Below, piece by piece: positions 1 through 8,826 of a stretch of 22,379 bases of DNA. Position 1 is the first letter of the stretch. The number at the start of each line of letters is the position of its first letter. The notes below the pieces were generated by a model. The model ran no database searches. It was given only the letters and a program-made list of their open reading frames with translations, and had not been told where the DNA came from. A program made the translations under genes and the position numbers. The stretch comes from a virus: IMG/VR virus record IMGVR_UViG_3300010354_000738, positions 1 through 22,379 of that record; one strand, 5' to 3'.

Positions 1-1
1 A

Positions 2-3000
2 ATGAATCTTGAATCTAATATGAGCGGCAATAAAGCTATATTAGATACACAAACTGGACCTTTCCCATTCATACGCAATAGCTCTCAACCTAATTTTGCA
101 GCAGCTATTTCTGATCATGGTGGGTTAAATAATGCTTTAGGAGATTCATTAAGAAATCAAAAGAATGCAGGTTTGATGAACAAGGGATATGTACCAAATT
201 TTGCTCCTTTAAAAAAGCAATTATTATCATTTAAAAATCCATCATCAGGAGTTACTGTCACAAGCGAAGCAGATTTAACTACTGAAGCTCAAAAAAAATT
301 ATATAAAGCAATAAACGATCAAGTTAGATTATATGCTCAAGGTAGAATAAATCTAACTCAATTAAATGAAGCAACAAATAAATTAATTAAAGCTGAGAAT
401 TTAACTGCCGCTTCTGAAAAACAATTAAATGCTTTTATAGAAAAAAGAATTCCGGCTGAACAAAAAGCAGCTCAAGCAGCAGCTCAAGCAGCAGCACAAG
501 CATCAGCACAAGCTGCTAAAGAAGCTAAAGAAGCTAAAGAAGCTACTAAACAGAAAACTTTAGATAGAGCTAAAAATAGACAGCAACAAAGAGTGATTCC
601 TATTGATGAAAGAATTGGATACGCTATGTCAAAATTTATGAATCCTAATAAACCATTAGGAGGTAGACAAGGATTGAAATCCGCAAGAAGTTTTTCAAAT
701 AATTTTGCTGGTTTTTCTAATAATATTGGTTTTCAATTAGCTGCTCCAATTCTTGGTGGTGTTTTAGAAGAAGCAGTTACAGGTGGAAAAGATAGAAGCG
801 AATTATCTGGACTTCAAAGATTTGGCGGTACTGCTGCAAGCGGTATATTGACTGGATTATCAACAGGAGCTGCAATAGGTAGCGCAATACCAGTAATTGG
901 TACAGCAGCTGGTGCTGCTGCTGGCGCTTTAATTGGTTTCACTAACGCAATTATAAGAGCTGGAACTACTTTAGATGATTATCAAAAACAACAACAAAAT
1001 TACGCATCTAAAACTCAAGAAATAGGATCAGCTGCTGAAAAATTTAAAGCATTAAAATTTGCTACACCCGCTTCGTCATTAGCAGAAAAAAATAGAAGAG
1101 CAGTCGAAATGGCTGATGCTTTTGATAAAATTACAGATCCTGTATTAGCAAGAAAATTATCAAGGGCAAACACAACTGATGCTTTCAATGATGCGATAAA
1201 TAATTTTTATAATGAAAGACTATTAGTTGGCTTAGTACAAAGTTTAAAGGTTCAAGCAGCTTCTAGGGAACAAAACGCATCTGAAAGAGATATTATTCTT
1301 GCAGGATACGATAAAGGGAATGTAAACACAATATTCGGTAATAGTTATCAATCAATTGGAGGTATAGGTGGTATCGGAATCGCGCCTAAATCATCGCTAG
1401 GTCCTATTGCAGAGACTCTTCCTTCTTTACAAGCGTCAGCAGAAAGATTTAATTCGTTTTTTGAAATTGTAAAACAAAAAATACCCGATAAAGAAAATGC
1501 AATTAAATTCGTAACCGAATTTAGAAAAGAAATTCTTAGTCCTATTTATACTAGTGAAACAGACTTAAAAAATATAGCTAAAAAATATAATATTCCAGAA
1601 GAATTAGCAAAACAATTAGCTGAATATGGAGATGATGTTTTAACAAAAAATGACACTGAAACAAGATTTTTTGTCAATAAAATGATTAATTTGACAGAAA
1701 GATTTTATGATACTACTTTTATAGGATTAAAAACATTAGGTGAAAAAGCTGCTATTATTCAAGAAGATTTAGTTGCAGAGACTAATAAAATTGCTGATGA
1801 TAGTTTAAAACAAATATACGCTACAGAAAAACAAGCTGCTATTTTAAGCGGTGCAATGCAAAGGACTCAAATATATGAAAATTATCAACCTCTGTTTCGT
1901 CAAAAAGGTGGAATAATCACAGCTCAATCAGGAACTTATATACCTGGATTTGCAAATGGTGATATCGTTCCAGCAATGCTTGAGCCCGGTGAAATTGTAA
2001 TTAATAAAAAAGCAGTAAAAGCATATGGCGCTAAGAATCTATTGAATTTAAATAATTCTTTTCCTAGATTTGGAACAAAAAAACAAAGGGGTGGAATAAT
2101 TGGTTTTCAATCTGGTGGACTAGCTGGTAATAAATACATTTCTAATTCTAATATAGATAATTTATTAAAACAATTAAGTGATGAATTAAATAAAATTTCA
2201 TTATTAAATTATCAAGTTGCTAATGAATTTTTATCTCCTATTGAAAAAGCATTATTGAATGTTAATAATTCAATTAATCAATTAAATGCAACAACGCAAA
2301 AAAATAGCTCAGATTTAATATTATCATTTCAAAAAAATCTTGGCGGTAATATTATTCAGACTTTAGGTAAAAGCAATACCCAAGCTAGAATAGCGCAACA
2401 AAAATTTTTAAATCCTATAGAGAGTGTAAAAAATATTAACGAGTTTTTACCTGTTATTAAAGAATTAGTTAGAATAACAAGCAATCCAGCAATAGCACAG
2501 GCCGAAGGTTTTTCAAATATAGATGCGGCGCAACTTACCTCTTTAAATAATTCAATCAAGTCTTTTGTTAGTGAAATCGGGCTTTTCAATTTAAATACAG
2601 AAATAGCACAAGATAACTTAAAGAGACAAAATTATTTAATGCTTGAACGAGAAAAAATAATGCAGCAACAAGCAATAAGAGAAAGAGATTTAACGAATGC
2701 CTATCGCGCACAGAACAGAGAAATAGAGACGCGACAATCTTTATTAGAAAGAGAAGCGTTGATAAGGCAAACAAGTTATCAATTTGCTGGATTTGGATAT
2801 GGTAGATCTCCTGTAGATATTCAGTCACAAAAATATTCTGAAGATTTTTCTTCGTTGAATAAAGTATTAAAGACCGAAAGAGATGAACTTGATAAAGATT
2901 TTCAGAAACAATTCAGATCACAAATCGGTAAATATCAAGATGAATTAAATAATAGTATTATTAGAACTAGATCAGCATTGCAGCAAAATCTAGAAATTAT

Positions 3001-5377
3001 TTTACCTTTAACGTTTGAAGATATTTATAAAACTATAGACGCTAAAAAATCTCCAGAAATATCTATACCTTTAACATTTGAAGATCTTTATAAAAATTTA
3101 GACACATCTTTATTTAGTATGGAAAAGTTAGAACGTCGTGTTTCTGAATTTGGTTCACCAGAATTTTTAAAAAAACCATCTTCAGATTTTAGATTTTTTG
3201 ATGTTGATAAGAAACAATATGATTTTTCAAAAAATTTCAGATTTTTTAATGTTGATACAAAACAAATTTCTCAACTTGAAGAATTAAAAGATTTACAAAA
3301 GAGAATTTCTAAAGCAGCAATTACTCCATTCCCTTCTGTTATAAACGTTGATTCTTTAGAACAATATAAAAATAGCGTTTCAGGTTTGTTGGATGTTTTC
3401 AATAAAACTAATGACCCTAATCAGGTAATGGTTAATTTATTGCAGGATCAATTGGATAGAATTGAAAAATTAAAAAATTCACAAACAGATCGCGTTGTAA
3501 AACTACAACTTGAAAATGATTTGCGTATGGAATCTGCAAAAATAGAAGCAGAATCAAATAAATATTTTGTTAATAGATTGCAATTAACTTTACAGCAGTT
3601 AGACGCTGAACAAAAATTAAATGATGAATATGAATACGGATTACAATCTTTAGATATTAAAACCGCTCGCGAAGAAAATTTTTATGGTCTTGGCGTCTTC
3701 GGTAAAGCGCAAGCTCAAGTAGATTTAAATAATCAAAAATTCTTAATTAAGCAGGATCAGCTCAGATTAAAAGGTTTAAATCAAACACGCGATGTTGCTG
3801 CATCAATAGCGGAGTATAGAGTTCGTTTGAACAATATGACTCAAACAAATCCTCAACAAACAATAGTAAAAGACGCTTTGAATTCATTAAATTTAGATCC
3901 TTTATCTATTAAATCTTCTGCTGATGCTGAAAAAGTTGCAGATTTAATAAGGGATCGAAGGCTTCAATTAGATCAAAGCTCTAACGCAGCAAAAGAATTG
4001 CTTGGATTTGAAGGTAAAATTCGTGAAATTTTACAAACTAATACAAATGAATTAGATAAACAATTAAAGCTACAAGGGTTAATAAATGATCAAGTTATTC
4101 AAGAACCTTATGATCGTACATCTATGCGTCAAGGTTTTAGATCTGGATTTGATGAATTGAGAGATCAAGCTGATACAATAGGTAGAAAATTAGGTCATGA
4201 TATTCCAATCATGTTTACAGATGGCATGACAAATGCATTGATGGAAGTTGCAAAAGGAACTGCTACAATTGGTGATGCTTTTAGAGATATGGCTATTAAT
4301 TTTGGTCAGCAATTAATGCAACAAGTTTTAAACGCAGCTATTGGTAAGGTTGTCAGTTCAATAGGTTTTAGTTTATTAGGAAGTCAAACTGGAGATGTCA
4401 TCGGAAAACAAAATGGTGGTATTATTCGTGCTGAAAATGGCGCTTATATACCTGGAAATAGAACTGGAGATAGAAATTTAGCGATGTTAGAAGATGGAGA
4501 ATATGTATTAAATAGGGAAGCGGTTGCAGCAATTGGAGTAAGCAATTTAGATAGTTTAAATTATGGCATGGCACCTCGTTTTCAAAGTGGTGGTGGTTTT
4601 GGTTTTGCCGCTCAACAATCTTTAATAGAAGATGAATTAAATTATTCAGGTAATTTAATTGGTAGCGGTATGGACACTAGACCTGTAAGTTTAGATGATT
4701 ATAGTGCGTACGCTTTTGAAAACGATCCTTTCTTTAAAAATATGCGTCAAAAATCGATTGAAGCAGAAAAAGAAAGAGTTAATAAAGAGTTTCAAGCGAA
4801 ACAGAAACGCGCTCAATTAATAAGCAGTATTGTTGGTGGTATCGGAGCAATGGCATTAGGCACAGGTTTAGGTAATTTAGGTAGCTTAAAATTATCACCA
4901 AAAGGTGTAGGAAAAGGCGTGGATGCGCCACCAAGTGGGCCGATTAATTTTTCATCCAATCCAAAAATAATGGCTCAAAGAGGAGGTTTGATCGGTTATC
5001 AATCTGGTGGTTTTATTCCATATGGATCTCGTATTTCTGATAATGTCCCTAGATATATGTCTGGTGGAATGAATGCTATATCAAATGCGGCAAATAATAA
5101 ATATATTTCTCCAAATAACTCTAGAATGCAAGGTGGCGGCAGCAATAGCACCACAAATAATACTAACAACACAAACAATAGCAATATTAATATTGTTGCT
5201 AATGTTGGTAGTTATAATAAATCTGGCCAGTTTGTATTAGGTCAATCTGGAAATAATTACGATTCGAATGAAATGATATTCAGTCAAAATTTAGCCCGTA
5301 ATATTGCAAAAGTTGCTGATAATCAAATACAAAAAGCAAATCGATATGGTGGATTTAATAAACAATCTTATGTATAA
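2..5377 (+). CDS. Tail tape measure protein (lambda gpH-type C-terminus), probably 5'-partial
   Basis: Tape measure protein: it fills the tail tube lumen during assembly, sets tail length and is released at DNA entry. Visible length is 1791 residues. The in-frame ATG at base 2 lies on the window edge, so the true start may be upstream. Two PNFA motifs lie near residues 30-70. An Ala/Gln/Lys-rich, coiled-coil-like stretch spans about 156-182, and a Gly/Ala-rich hydrophobic segment about 275-320, as tape measures often have. A motif of the form GG-(G/A-rich)-VPAMLEPGE-IV followed by a Lys/Arg-Ala-Val helix occurs near 636-672. It recurs near 1472-1512 (LAMLEDGEYVLNREAV) and in degenerate form near 1661-1690. 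Residues about 1373-1460 (GMTNALMEVAKGTATIGDAF) resemble the conserved C-terminal domain of lambda gpH. Helix-rich, Gln/Asn/Lys-rich sequence lies between. It is the first gene of a tail-tip block, as expected. The family call is firm; the 5' end is not. Confidence 0.9.
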   Translation: MNLESNMSGNKAILDTQTGPFPFIRNSSQPNFAAAISDHGGLNNALGDSLRNQKNAGLMNKGYVPNFAPLKKQLLSFKNPSSGVTVTSEADLTTEAQKKLYKAINDQVRLYAQGRINLTQLNEATNKLIKAENLTAASEKQLNAFIEKRIPAEQKAAQAAAQAAAQASAQAAKEAKEAKEATKQKTLDRAKNRQQQRVIPIDERIGYAMSKFMNPNKPLGGRQGLKSARSFSNNFAGFSNNIGFQLAAPILGGVLEEAVTGGKDRSELSGLQRFGGTAASGILTGLSTGAAIGSAIPVIGTAAGAAAGALIGFTNAIIRAGTTLDDYQKQQQNYASKTQEIGSAAEKFKALKFATPASSLAEKNRRAVEMADAFDKITDPVLARKLSRANTTDAFNDAINNFYNERLLVGLVQSLKVQAASREQNASERDIILAGYDKGNVNTIFGNSYQSIGGIGGIGIAPKSSLGPIAETLPSLQASAERFNSFFEIVKQKIPDKENAIKFVTEFRKEILSPIYTSETDLKNIAKKYNIPEELAKQLAEYGDDVLTKNDTETRFFVNKMINLTERFYDTTFIGLKTLGEKAAIIQEDLVAETNKIADDSLKQIYATEKQAAILSGAMQRTQIYENYQPLFRQKGGIITAQSGTYIPGFANGDIVPAMLEPGEIVINKKAVKAYGAKNLLNLNNSFPRFGTKKQRGGIIGFQSGGLAGNKYISNSNIDNLLKQLSDELNKISLLNYQVANEFLSPIEKALLNVNNSINQLNATTQKNSSDLILSFQKNLGGNIIQTLGKSNTQARIAQQKFLNPIESVKNINEFLPVIKELVRITSNPAIAQAEGFSNIDAAQLTSLNNSIKSFVSEIGLFNLNTEIAQDNLKRQNYLMLEREKIMQQQAIRERDLTNAYRAQNREIETRQSLLEREALIRQTSYQFAGFGYGRSPVDIQSQKYSEDFSSLNKVLKTERDELDKDFQKQFRSQIGKYQDELNNSIIRTRSALQQNLEIILPLTFEDIYKTIDAKKSPEISIPLTFEDLYKNLDTSLFSMEKLERRVSEFGSPEFLKKPSSDFRFFDVDKKQYDFSKNFRFFNVDTKQISQLEELKDLQKRISKAAITPFPSVINVDSLEQYKNSVSGLLDVFNKTNDPNQVMVNLLQDQLDRIEKLKNSQTDRVVKLQLENDLRMESAKIEAESNKYFVNRLQLTLQQLDAEQKLNDEYEYGLQSLDIKTAREENFYGLGVFGKAQAQVDLNNQKFLIKQDQLRLKGLNQTRDVAASIAEYRVRLNNMTQTNPQQTIVKDALNSLNLDPLSIKSSADAEKVADLIRDRRLQLDQSSNAAKELLGFEGKIREILQTNTNELDKQLKLQGLINDQVIQEPYDRTSMRQGFRSGFDELRDQADTIGRKLGHDIPIMFTDGMTNALMEVAKGTATIGDAFRDMAINFGQQLMQQVLNAAIGKVVSSIGFSLLGSQTGDVIGKQNGGIIRAENGAYIPGNRTGDRNLAMLEDGEYVLNREAVAAIGVSNLDSLNYGMAPRFQSGGGFGFAAQQSLIEDELNYSGNLIGSGMDTRPVSLDDYSAYAFENDPFFKNMRQKSIEAEKERVNKEFQAKQKRAQLISSIVGGIGAMALGTGLGNLGSLKLSPKGVGKGVDAPPSGPINFSSNPKIMAQRGGLIGYQSGGFIPYGSRISDNVPRYMSGGMNAISNAANNKYISPNNSRMQGGGSNSTTNNTNNTNNSNINIVANVGSYNKSGQFVLGQSGNNYDSNEMIFSQNLARNIAKVADNQIQKANRYGGFNKQSYV
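467..549 (+). repeat. Short in-frame Ala/Gln and Glu-Ala-Lys repeats in the tape measure gene
   Basis: Degenerate 12-nt units coding Ala-Gln-Ala-Ala are followed by three 9-nt units ending in gaagctaaa, coding Lys-Glu-Ala-type triplets, at residues about 156-182. The protein is a charged, alanine-rich helix, probably a coiled-coil linker. Repeat number here may differ between relatives. Confidence 0.6.
3002..3109 (+). repeat. 63-bp imperfect tandem duplication inside the tape measure gene
   Basis: The block LPLTFEDIYK starting at residue 1001 recurs as IPLTFEDLYK exactly 63 nt (21 residues) later. The second copy is shortened after about 15 residues. The DNA copies differ at several third positions, so the duplication is not very recent. 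Confidence 0.65.
3185..3265 (+). repeat. 48-bp imperfect tandem duplication inside the tape measure gene
   Basis: DFRFFDVDKKQ at residues 1062-1072 recurs as NFRFFNVDTKQ exactly 48 nt (16 residues) downstream. It lies just after the 63-bp duplication but has an unrelated unit, so this part of the tape measure has grown by at least two separate local duplications. Confidence 0.65.
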
Positions 5378-5383
5378 TAATAA

Positions 5384-6289
5384 ATGAAAAATGCTATAAC
5401 AAATTATGAGAATACATTTTATTTAAATGGTGTTGCACTTTCGGGTATTACATCTGTTGATGGTTCTTATTCTATTGATTATAAACCAATAAATGTAATT
5501 GGTAAAGGATATACAAAGCAAATAATTGCGTCAGTGCCAACAGCGAGTTTATCTATTGATAGATATTTAATAAATAATGATCCAGCATTTTCTTTAACTG
5601 GAGATGGTAATAATTATATTGCAAAAAGCATAAGCGGCGGTCTTTTTTATAAAAATAAATATTTTTCTTTTGCTGATGCTTATTTAAGCTCTTTTGGTAT
5701 TAGTTGCGCTGTTGGTGAAGTGCCGCAGATTTCTACAAGTTTTGATGTATATGGCAATATTGGGCCAGTTTCAAATCCAACAGGAAGTGGAATTGCTGGT
5801 GGCGTATTCGTTCCTCAAGTTAAACATATTTCAGTAACTTGTCGTAATTCAACTACAAATAGAGTAAAAGATTTTAATATTGATTTTAATTGTCCTAAAT
5901 TACCAATTTATGGTTTATCAAGTGGAAATGCAGAAATACCAATTGAAGTGCAAAATGTTTTTCCGATAGAAGTTGTTAGTTCTTTTAGCCTTGATATTGA
6001 TAATTACGAAACAAAAAAAGTATTTGATGACTTAACAACAAATGGAGACGCAACTTTTATAATTAGTGTCAGTGGCACAATTTTGAAAGACGAACCTTTA
6101 ACAACTGCTGATGGTGACGAATTAACCACTTGGGATGATATTGTTTTATTTGCTTTTACTAAAAGTCAAGAAACAACAGAGATTTTTAATTTCAGCGGTT
6201 CTGGAGCTAAAATAGTATCGGAGCAAGTAAATTCATCTGCTGATGATTTATTAGGTGTAAAATTATCATATAAAACTTATTTAAACTAA
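5384..6289 (+). CDS. Beta-rich tail protein, paralogue of the 264-residue protein two genes on
   Basis: A 301-residue protein without a signal peptide or membrane segment. Its alternating hydrophobic/polar pattern is typical of beta-sandwich or tail-tube-like folds. It starts 6 nt after the tape measure stop. No Shine-Dalgarno is visible; the upstream bases are ataataa. It aligns by eye with the protein at 8032-8826: ASLSIDRYL (Ser55) against GSLSVNFYL (Ser54), ISTSFDVYGNI (about 115-126) against ISTDFDWYGNV (about 107-118), and a later block with a Pro-rich turn and IPIEV against IPFRV. I do not recognise a named family. The position directly after the tape measure suggests a distal tail, tail-tube-like or tip collar role, which is an inference from context only. 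Confidence 0.72.
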   Translation: MKNAITNYENTFYLNGVALSGITSVDGSYSIDYKPINVIGKGYTKQIIASVPTASLSIDRYLINNDPAFSLTGDGNNYIAKSISGGLFYKNKYFSFADAYLSSFGISCAVGEVPQISTSFDVYGNIGPVSNPTGSGIAGGVFVPQVKHISVTCRNSTTNRVKDFNIDFNCPKLPIYGLSSGNAEIPIEVQNVFPIEVVSSFSLDIDNYETKKVFDDLTTNGDATFIISVSGTILKDEPLTTADGDELTTWDDIVLFAFTKSQETTEIFNFSGSGAKIVSEQVNSSADDLLGVKLSYKTYLN

Positions 6290-6293
6290 TTTA

Positions 6294-8030
6294 ATGAAAT
6301 TTACAGATTTACCAGTAATAACAGCAAGCACGATTACTCAAAGCCATGTATTTGCCACTTCAACAGTATCAGCGACTCAACAAATAACACTAAGTGAATT
6401 GCAAAAATGTTTTACTGGTTTAAATGCGCCGAGTTCATCTTCTATTAGTATAGTTGGCGGTACTGTGCCTAGCGGTATAACGGTTGGTTCCAATGGATAC
6501 GTAGGTATTGATAATACAAATCCTCAAGTTGCTTTAGATATTGGAGATATAGGTTCTGCAACTCTTGCCGAAGTTCGATTAGCTTCAAGAGGTGCTGGAA
6601 GACAAGCTTCATTCTCGTTGAAAGATACCGCTGTTACATGGAGAAATACAAAAAAAGCAAGTGATACTGATTTTTACATACAAGCTTCAACTGATGGTAG
6701 TACTTTTACAGATATTGTTAATATTGATACAAATGGAAATTTTGGTATTTTTGATGGTACATCTGCTTTAACAGATAAATTTTTTGTTAAAGATGGTAGT
6801 ATAAAATTTCAAAGCGGAACTTCTGGTATTATGTTTGATCCAGGTGTTTGTGAAATGAAATCAACTGTTGCTGGAGATATTTTATATATAAATAAATCTA
6901 ATGATGATGACGTTGTTTTAGGAAATAATGTTTTATATGTCGAAAATGGAACAAATTCTTATGTAGGAATTAATACGACTTCACCAGCTTATGCTCTTGA
7001 CGTTTATGGATCAGGTGTTTTTACAAGGTTCAATAATACTTTAAGCGCAACATCAAGTTTATTATTTACAAATACTGCAAGAAGCGCATACTTCAATTTA
7101 GTTAACAATAATTTATCGATTGGAGGAAATGCAGGAAATAGTGCATTGAATTTAATATATGATTGCTCAAATAGATATTTAGGTTTAGGAACTACTTCTC
7201 CAAACGCAAAACTTCACGTCAAGTCAAGCGATGAAATACTAGCCACTTTTGAGGCAGAATCAAATGCTAAGTGTGAAATACTACAAGTAAATACTGCAAC
7301 TTCTGGTCCAGCAGCAACTTCATCTTTATACACATTTGCAAGTGGCAGTGTTAGTTCGCCAAGTAAAAAATGGTCGATTGGTTTATATAATGTGTCTCCA
7401 TATAGTGATGCGCTTGTATTTTTAATAGATGGAAGCACAAGCACTTCGGCAGTTAAAGCTTCATTTAATAGAGATGGAGATTTAGATATTAAGGGCAGTT
7501 TGACTACCAATTCTGATTATACTCATGGTAAATTTGTTCAAGTTTATGAAACAAGGGTAACTGGTAACTGTATATATTTTAATCCATTTAGTCCAGATTC
7601 TAATACAAATCCAAGCGGTCATAATGATAATCACGCACCTTTTGGAATAACTTCTTTTGATGGAAAAGTTGAAAAAATTCAAATATTAACATCTGATACT
7701 GATTGTTCTAATTTTTCAGCACCTCGATTTGAAATTGTTAGTGTTACACCTAGTTATAATTCTTCAACACCAAATGGTTTTGTATCAGGATTTTCTATAA
7801 GTCCTCCATCTAATCCTACTAGTTTTCCAAGAAGTGGTATAATTGGATATGCAAGTTTAGGAACTTTTCAACCAAATGAATTAAAAACTTTTACAAGCAG
7901 TCAGTTTAATGGAACAACAGATTTTACTTCAGGAAAATTATTGCAATATAGAATTGCTGATAATGATGGAACTAAAATATTTAATGTGGATTTTACTGTT
8001 GTATCTACTATATCATATACTGTAGTTTAA
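6294..8030 (+). CDS. Tail-fibre-like protein with repeated GxxTTSP motifs
   Basis: A 578-residue protein. The N-terminus (MKFTDLPVITASTITQSHVF, then TQQITLSELQ) resembles the short attachment region seen in many phage fibre proteins. Three copies of a beta-motif follow: YVGIDNTNPQVALDIG from Tyr69, YVGINTTSPAYALDVYG from Tyr223 and YLGLGTTSPNAKLHVKSS from Tyr295. This G-[IL]-x-TTSP-x-LxV pattern is common in trimeric fibre shafts. After about residue 400 comes a different beta-rich C-terminal domain, without the S74 intramolecular chaperone signature that often ends such proteins. This domain may be the binding head. The gene starts 4 nt after the upstream stop with no Shine-Dalgarno. It sits between the two paralogous beta-rich proteins, which may form its attachment site (inference). 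Fibre call likely; receptor unknown. Confidence 0.75.
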   Translation: MKFTDLPVITASTITQSHVFATSTVSATQQITLSELQKCFTGLNAPSSSSISIVGGTVPSGITVGSNGYVGIDNTNPQVALDIGDIGSATLAEVRLASRGAGRQASFSLKDTAVTWRNTKKASDTDFYIQASTDGSTFTDIVNIDTNGNFGIFDGTSALTDKFFVKDGSIKFQSGTSGIMFDPGVCEMKSTVAGDILYINKSNDDDVVLGNNVLYVENGTNSYVGINTTSPAYALDVYGSGVFTRFNNTLSATSSLLFTNTARSAYFNLVNNNLSIGGNAGNSALNLIYDCSNRYLGLGTTSPNAKLHVKSSDEILATFEAESNAKCEILQVNTATSGPAATSSLYTFASGSVSSPSKKWSIGLYNVSPYSDALVFLIDGSTSTSAVKASFNRDGDLDIKGSLTTNSDYTHGKFVQVYETRVTGNCIYFNPFSPDSNTNPSGHNDNHAPFGITSFDGKVEKIQILTSDTDCSNFSAPRFEIVSVTPSYNSSTPNGFVSGFSISPPSNPTSFPRSGIIGYASLGTFQPNELKTFTSSQFNGTTDFTSGKLLQYRIADNDGTKIFNVDFTVVSTISYTVV

Positions 8031-8031
8031 T

Positions 8032-8826
8032 ATGGCTAAATTTTTAAATTACAGAAATATATCTTTTACTATAGAAAATGAAAGATATTATGCATCAGAG
8101 ATTTCTTTGTCTGCTCAAGCTTCGACTTCTGCGGTAATATTAAATGATGGAACATTATTAAATTACGCACCAGAAGGTGCTGTTGTTGGAAGTTTAAGCG
8201 TTAATTTTTATTTGACAGGATCGTTTCCATCTTATTTAAATATAACAGGAACATCTGAATCCGCAATAACTGCTAGATTTGCAAATGTATTGATTACTGG
8301 CTTATATCCAAAATCTGTTAATTTTTCAGTTGAACCGTTTCAGCCTATATCTATCTCTACAGATTTTGATTGGTATGGAAATGTATCTGTACAAAGTTTC
8401 GATGAAAATACAGATGATCAAAAAGCCAATATTCCCGTTCCAGATTATTTTGCTAATGGTTATAAATCATATATAAATAAAAAAGATTTAGAAGGTGTTG
8501 ACAATGTAGTTCAGTTTTCTTATAGCGCGTCTTGTGAAAGACCTGCTTTTTTCAATGTAGAAGATAAGATTCCTTTTAGAGTTGCTAAATTAAATAAAAA
8601 TGTATCTTGCGAGCTTTCCTCTAATGAATTGGGTGATTTATTAAGCATAACAGGTAAAAATGCTGTGTGCGATATAGTTTTAAAAGATTTATACGGAACA
8701 ACATTAAATACTTTCGCTGTTAGTGGTGTATTAAATAGTCAGAGTTATAAAGTTTCAGAAGGCCAATACCTTTTAGCTTCTGCTAAAATAGATCAAGTAG
8801 TCGTTGAGAAGAAAACTTTAATATAA
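8032..8826 (+). CDS. Beta-rich tail protein, paralogue of the protein at 5384-6289
   Basis: A 264-residue protein starting 1 nt after the fibre gene stop. No Shine-Dalgarno is visible. It shares collinear blocks with the 301-residue protein upstream: GSLSVNFYLTG near 53-63, ISTDFDWYGNV near 107-118, then a CERPAFF...IPFRV stretch matching NCPKLPIYG...IPIEV. Spacing between blocks differs by only a few residues, which supports common descent rather than chance. There is no transmembrane segment. The family is not recognised. Its stop codon overlaps the start of the gpM-like gene by one base (TAATG), implying translational coupling and perhaps joint assembly. A distal-tail or tube-like role is plausible but unproven. 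Confidence 0.72.
   Translation: MAKFLNYRNISFTIENERYYASEISLSAQASTSAVILNDGTLLNYAPEGAVVGSLSVNFYLTGSFPSYLNITGTSESAITARFANVLITGLYPKSVNFSVEPFQPISISTDFDWYGNVSVQSFDENTDDQKANIPVPDYFANGYKSYINKKDLEGVDNVVQFSYSASCERPAFFNVEDKIPFRVAKLNKNVSCELSSNELGDLLSITGKNAVCDIVLKDLYGTTLNTFAVSGVLNSQSYKVSEGQYLLASAKIDQVVVEKKTLI

Noticed and set aside
2356-2828. Two minus-strand frames of 77 and 80 codons with hydrophobic products
   Set aside because: They lie wholly within the tape measure gene and read like the antisense of its Gln/Asn/Lys-rich helices.
4999-5184. Minus-strand frame with a Leu/Val-rich N-terminus resembling a signal peptide
   Set aside because: Antisense of the Asn/Thr-rich end of the tape measure; no evidence of expression.
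7214-7682. Two overlapping minus-strand frames of 98 and 66 codons
   Set aside because: Both sit inside the 578-residue fibre gene with no start signals.
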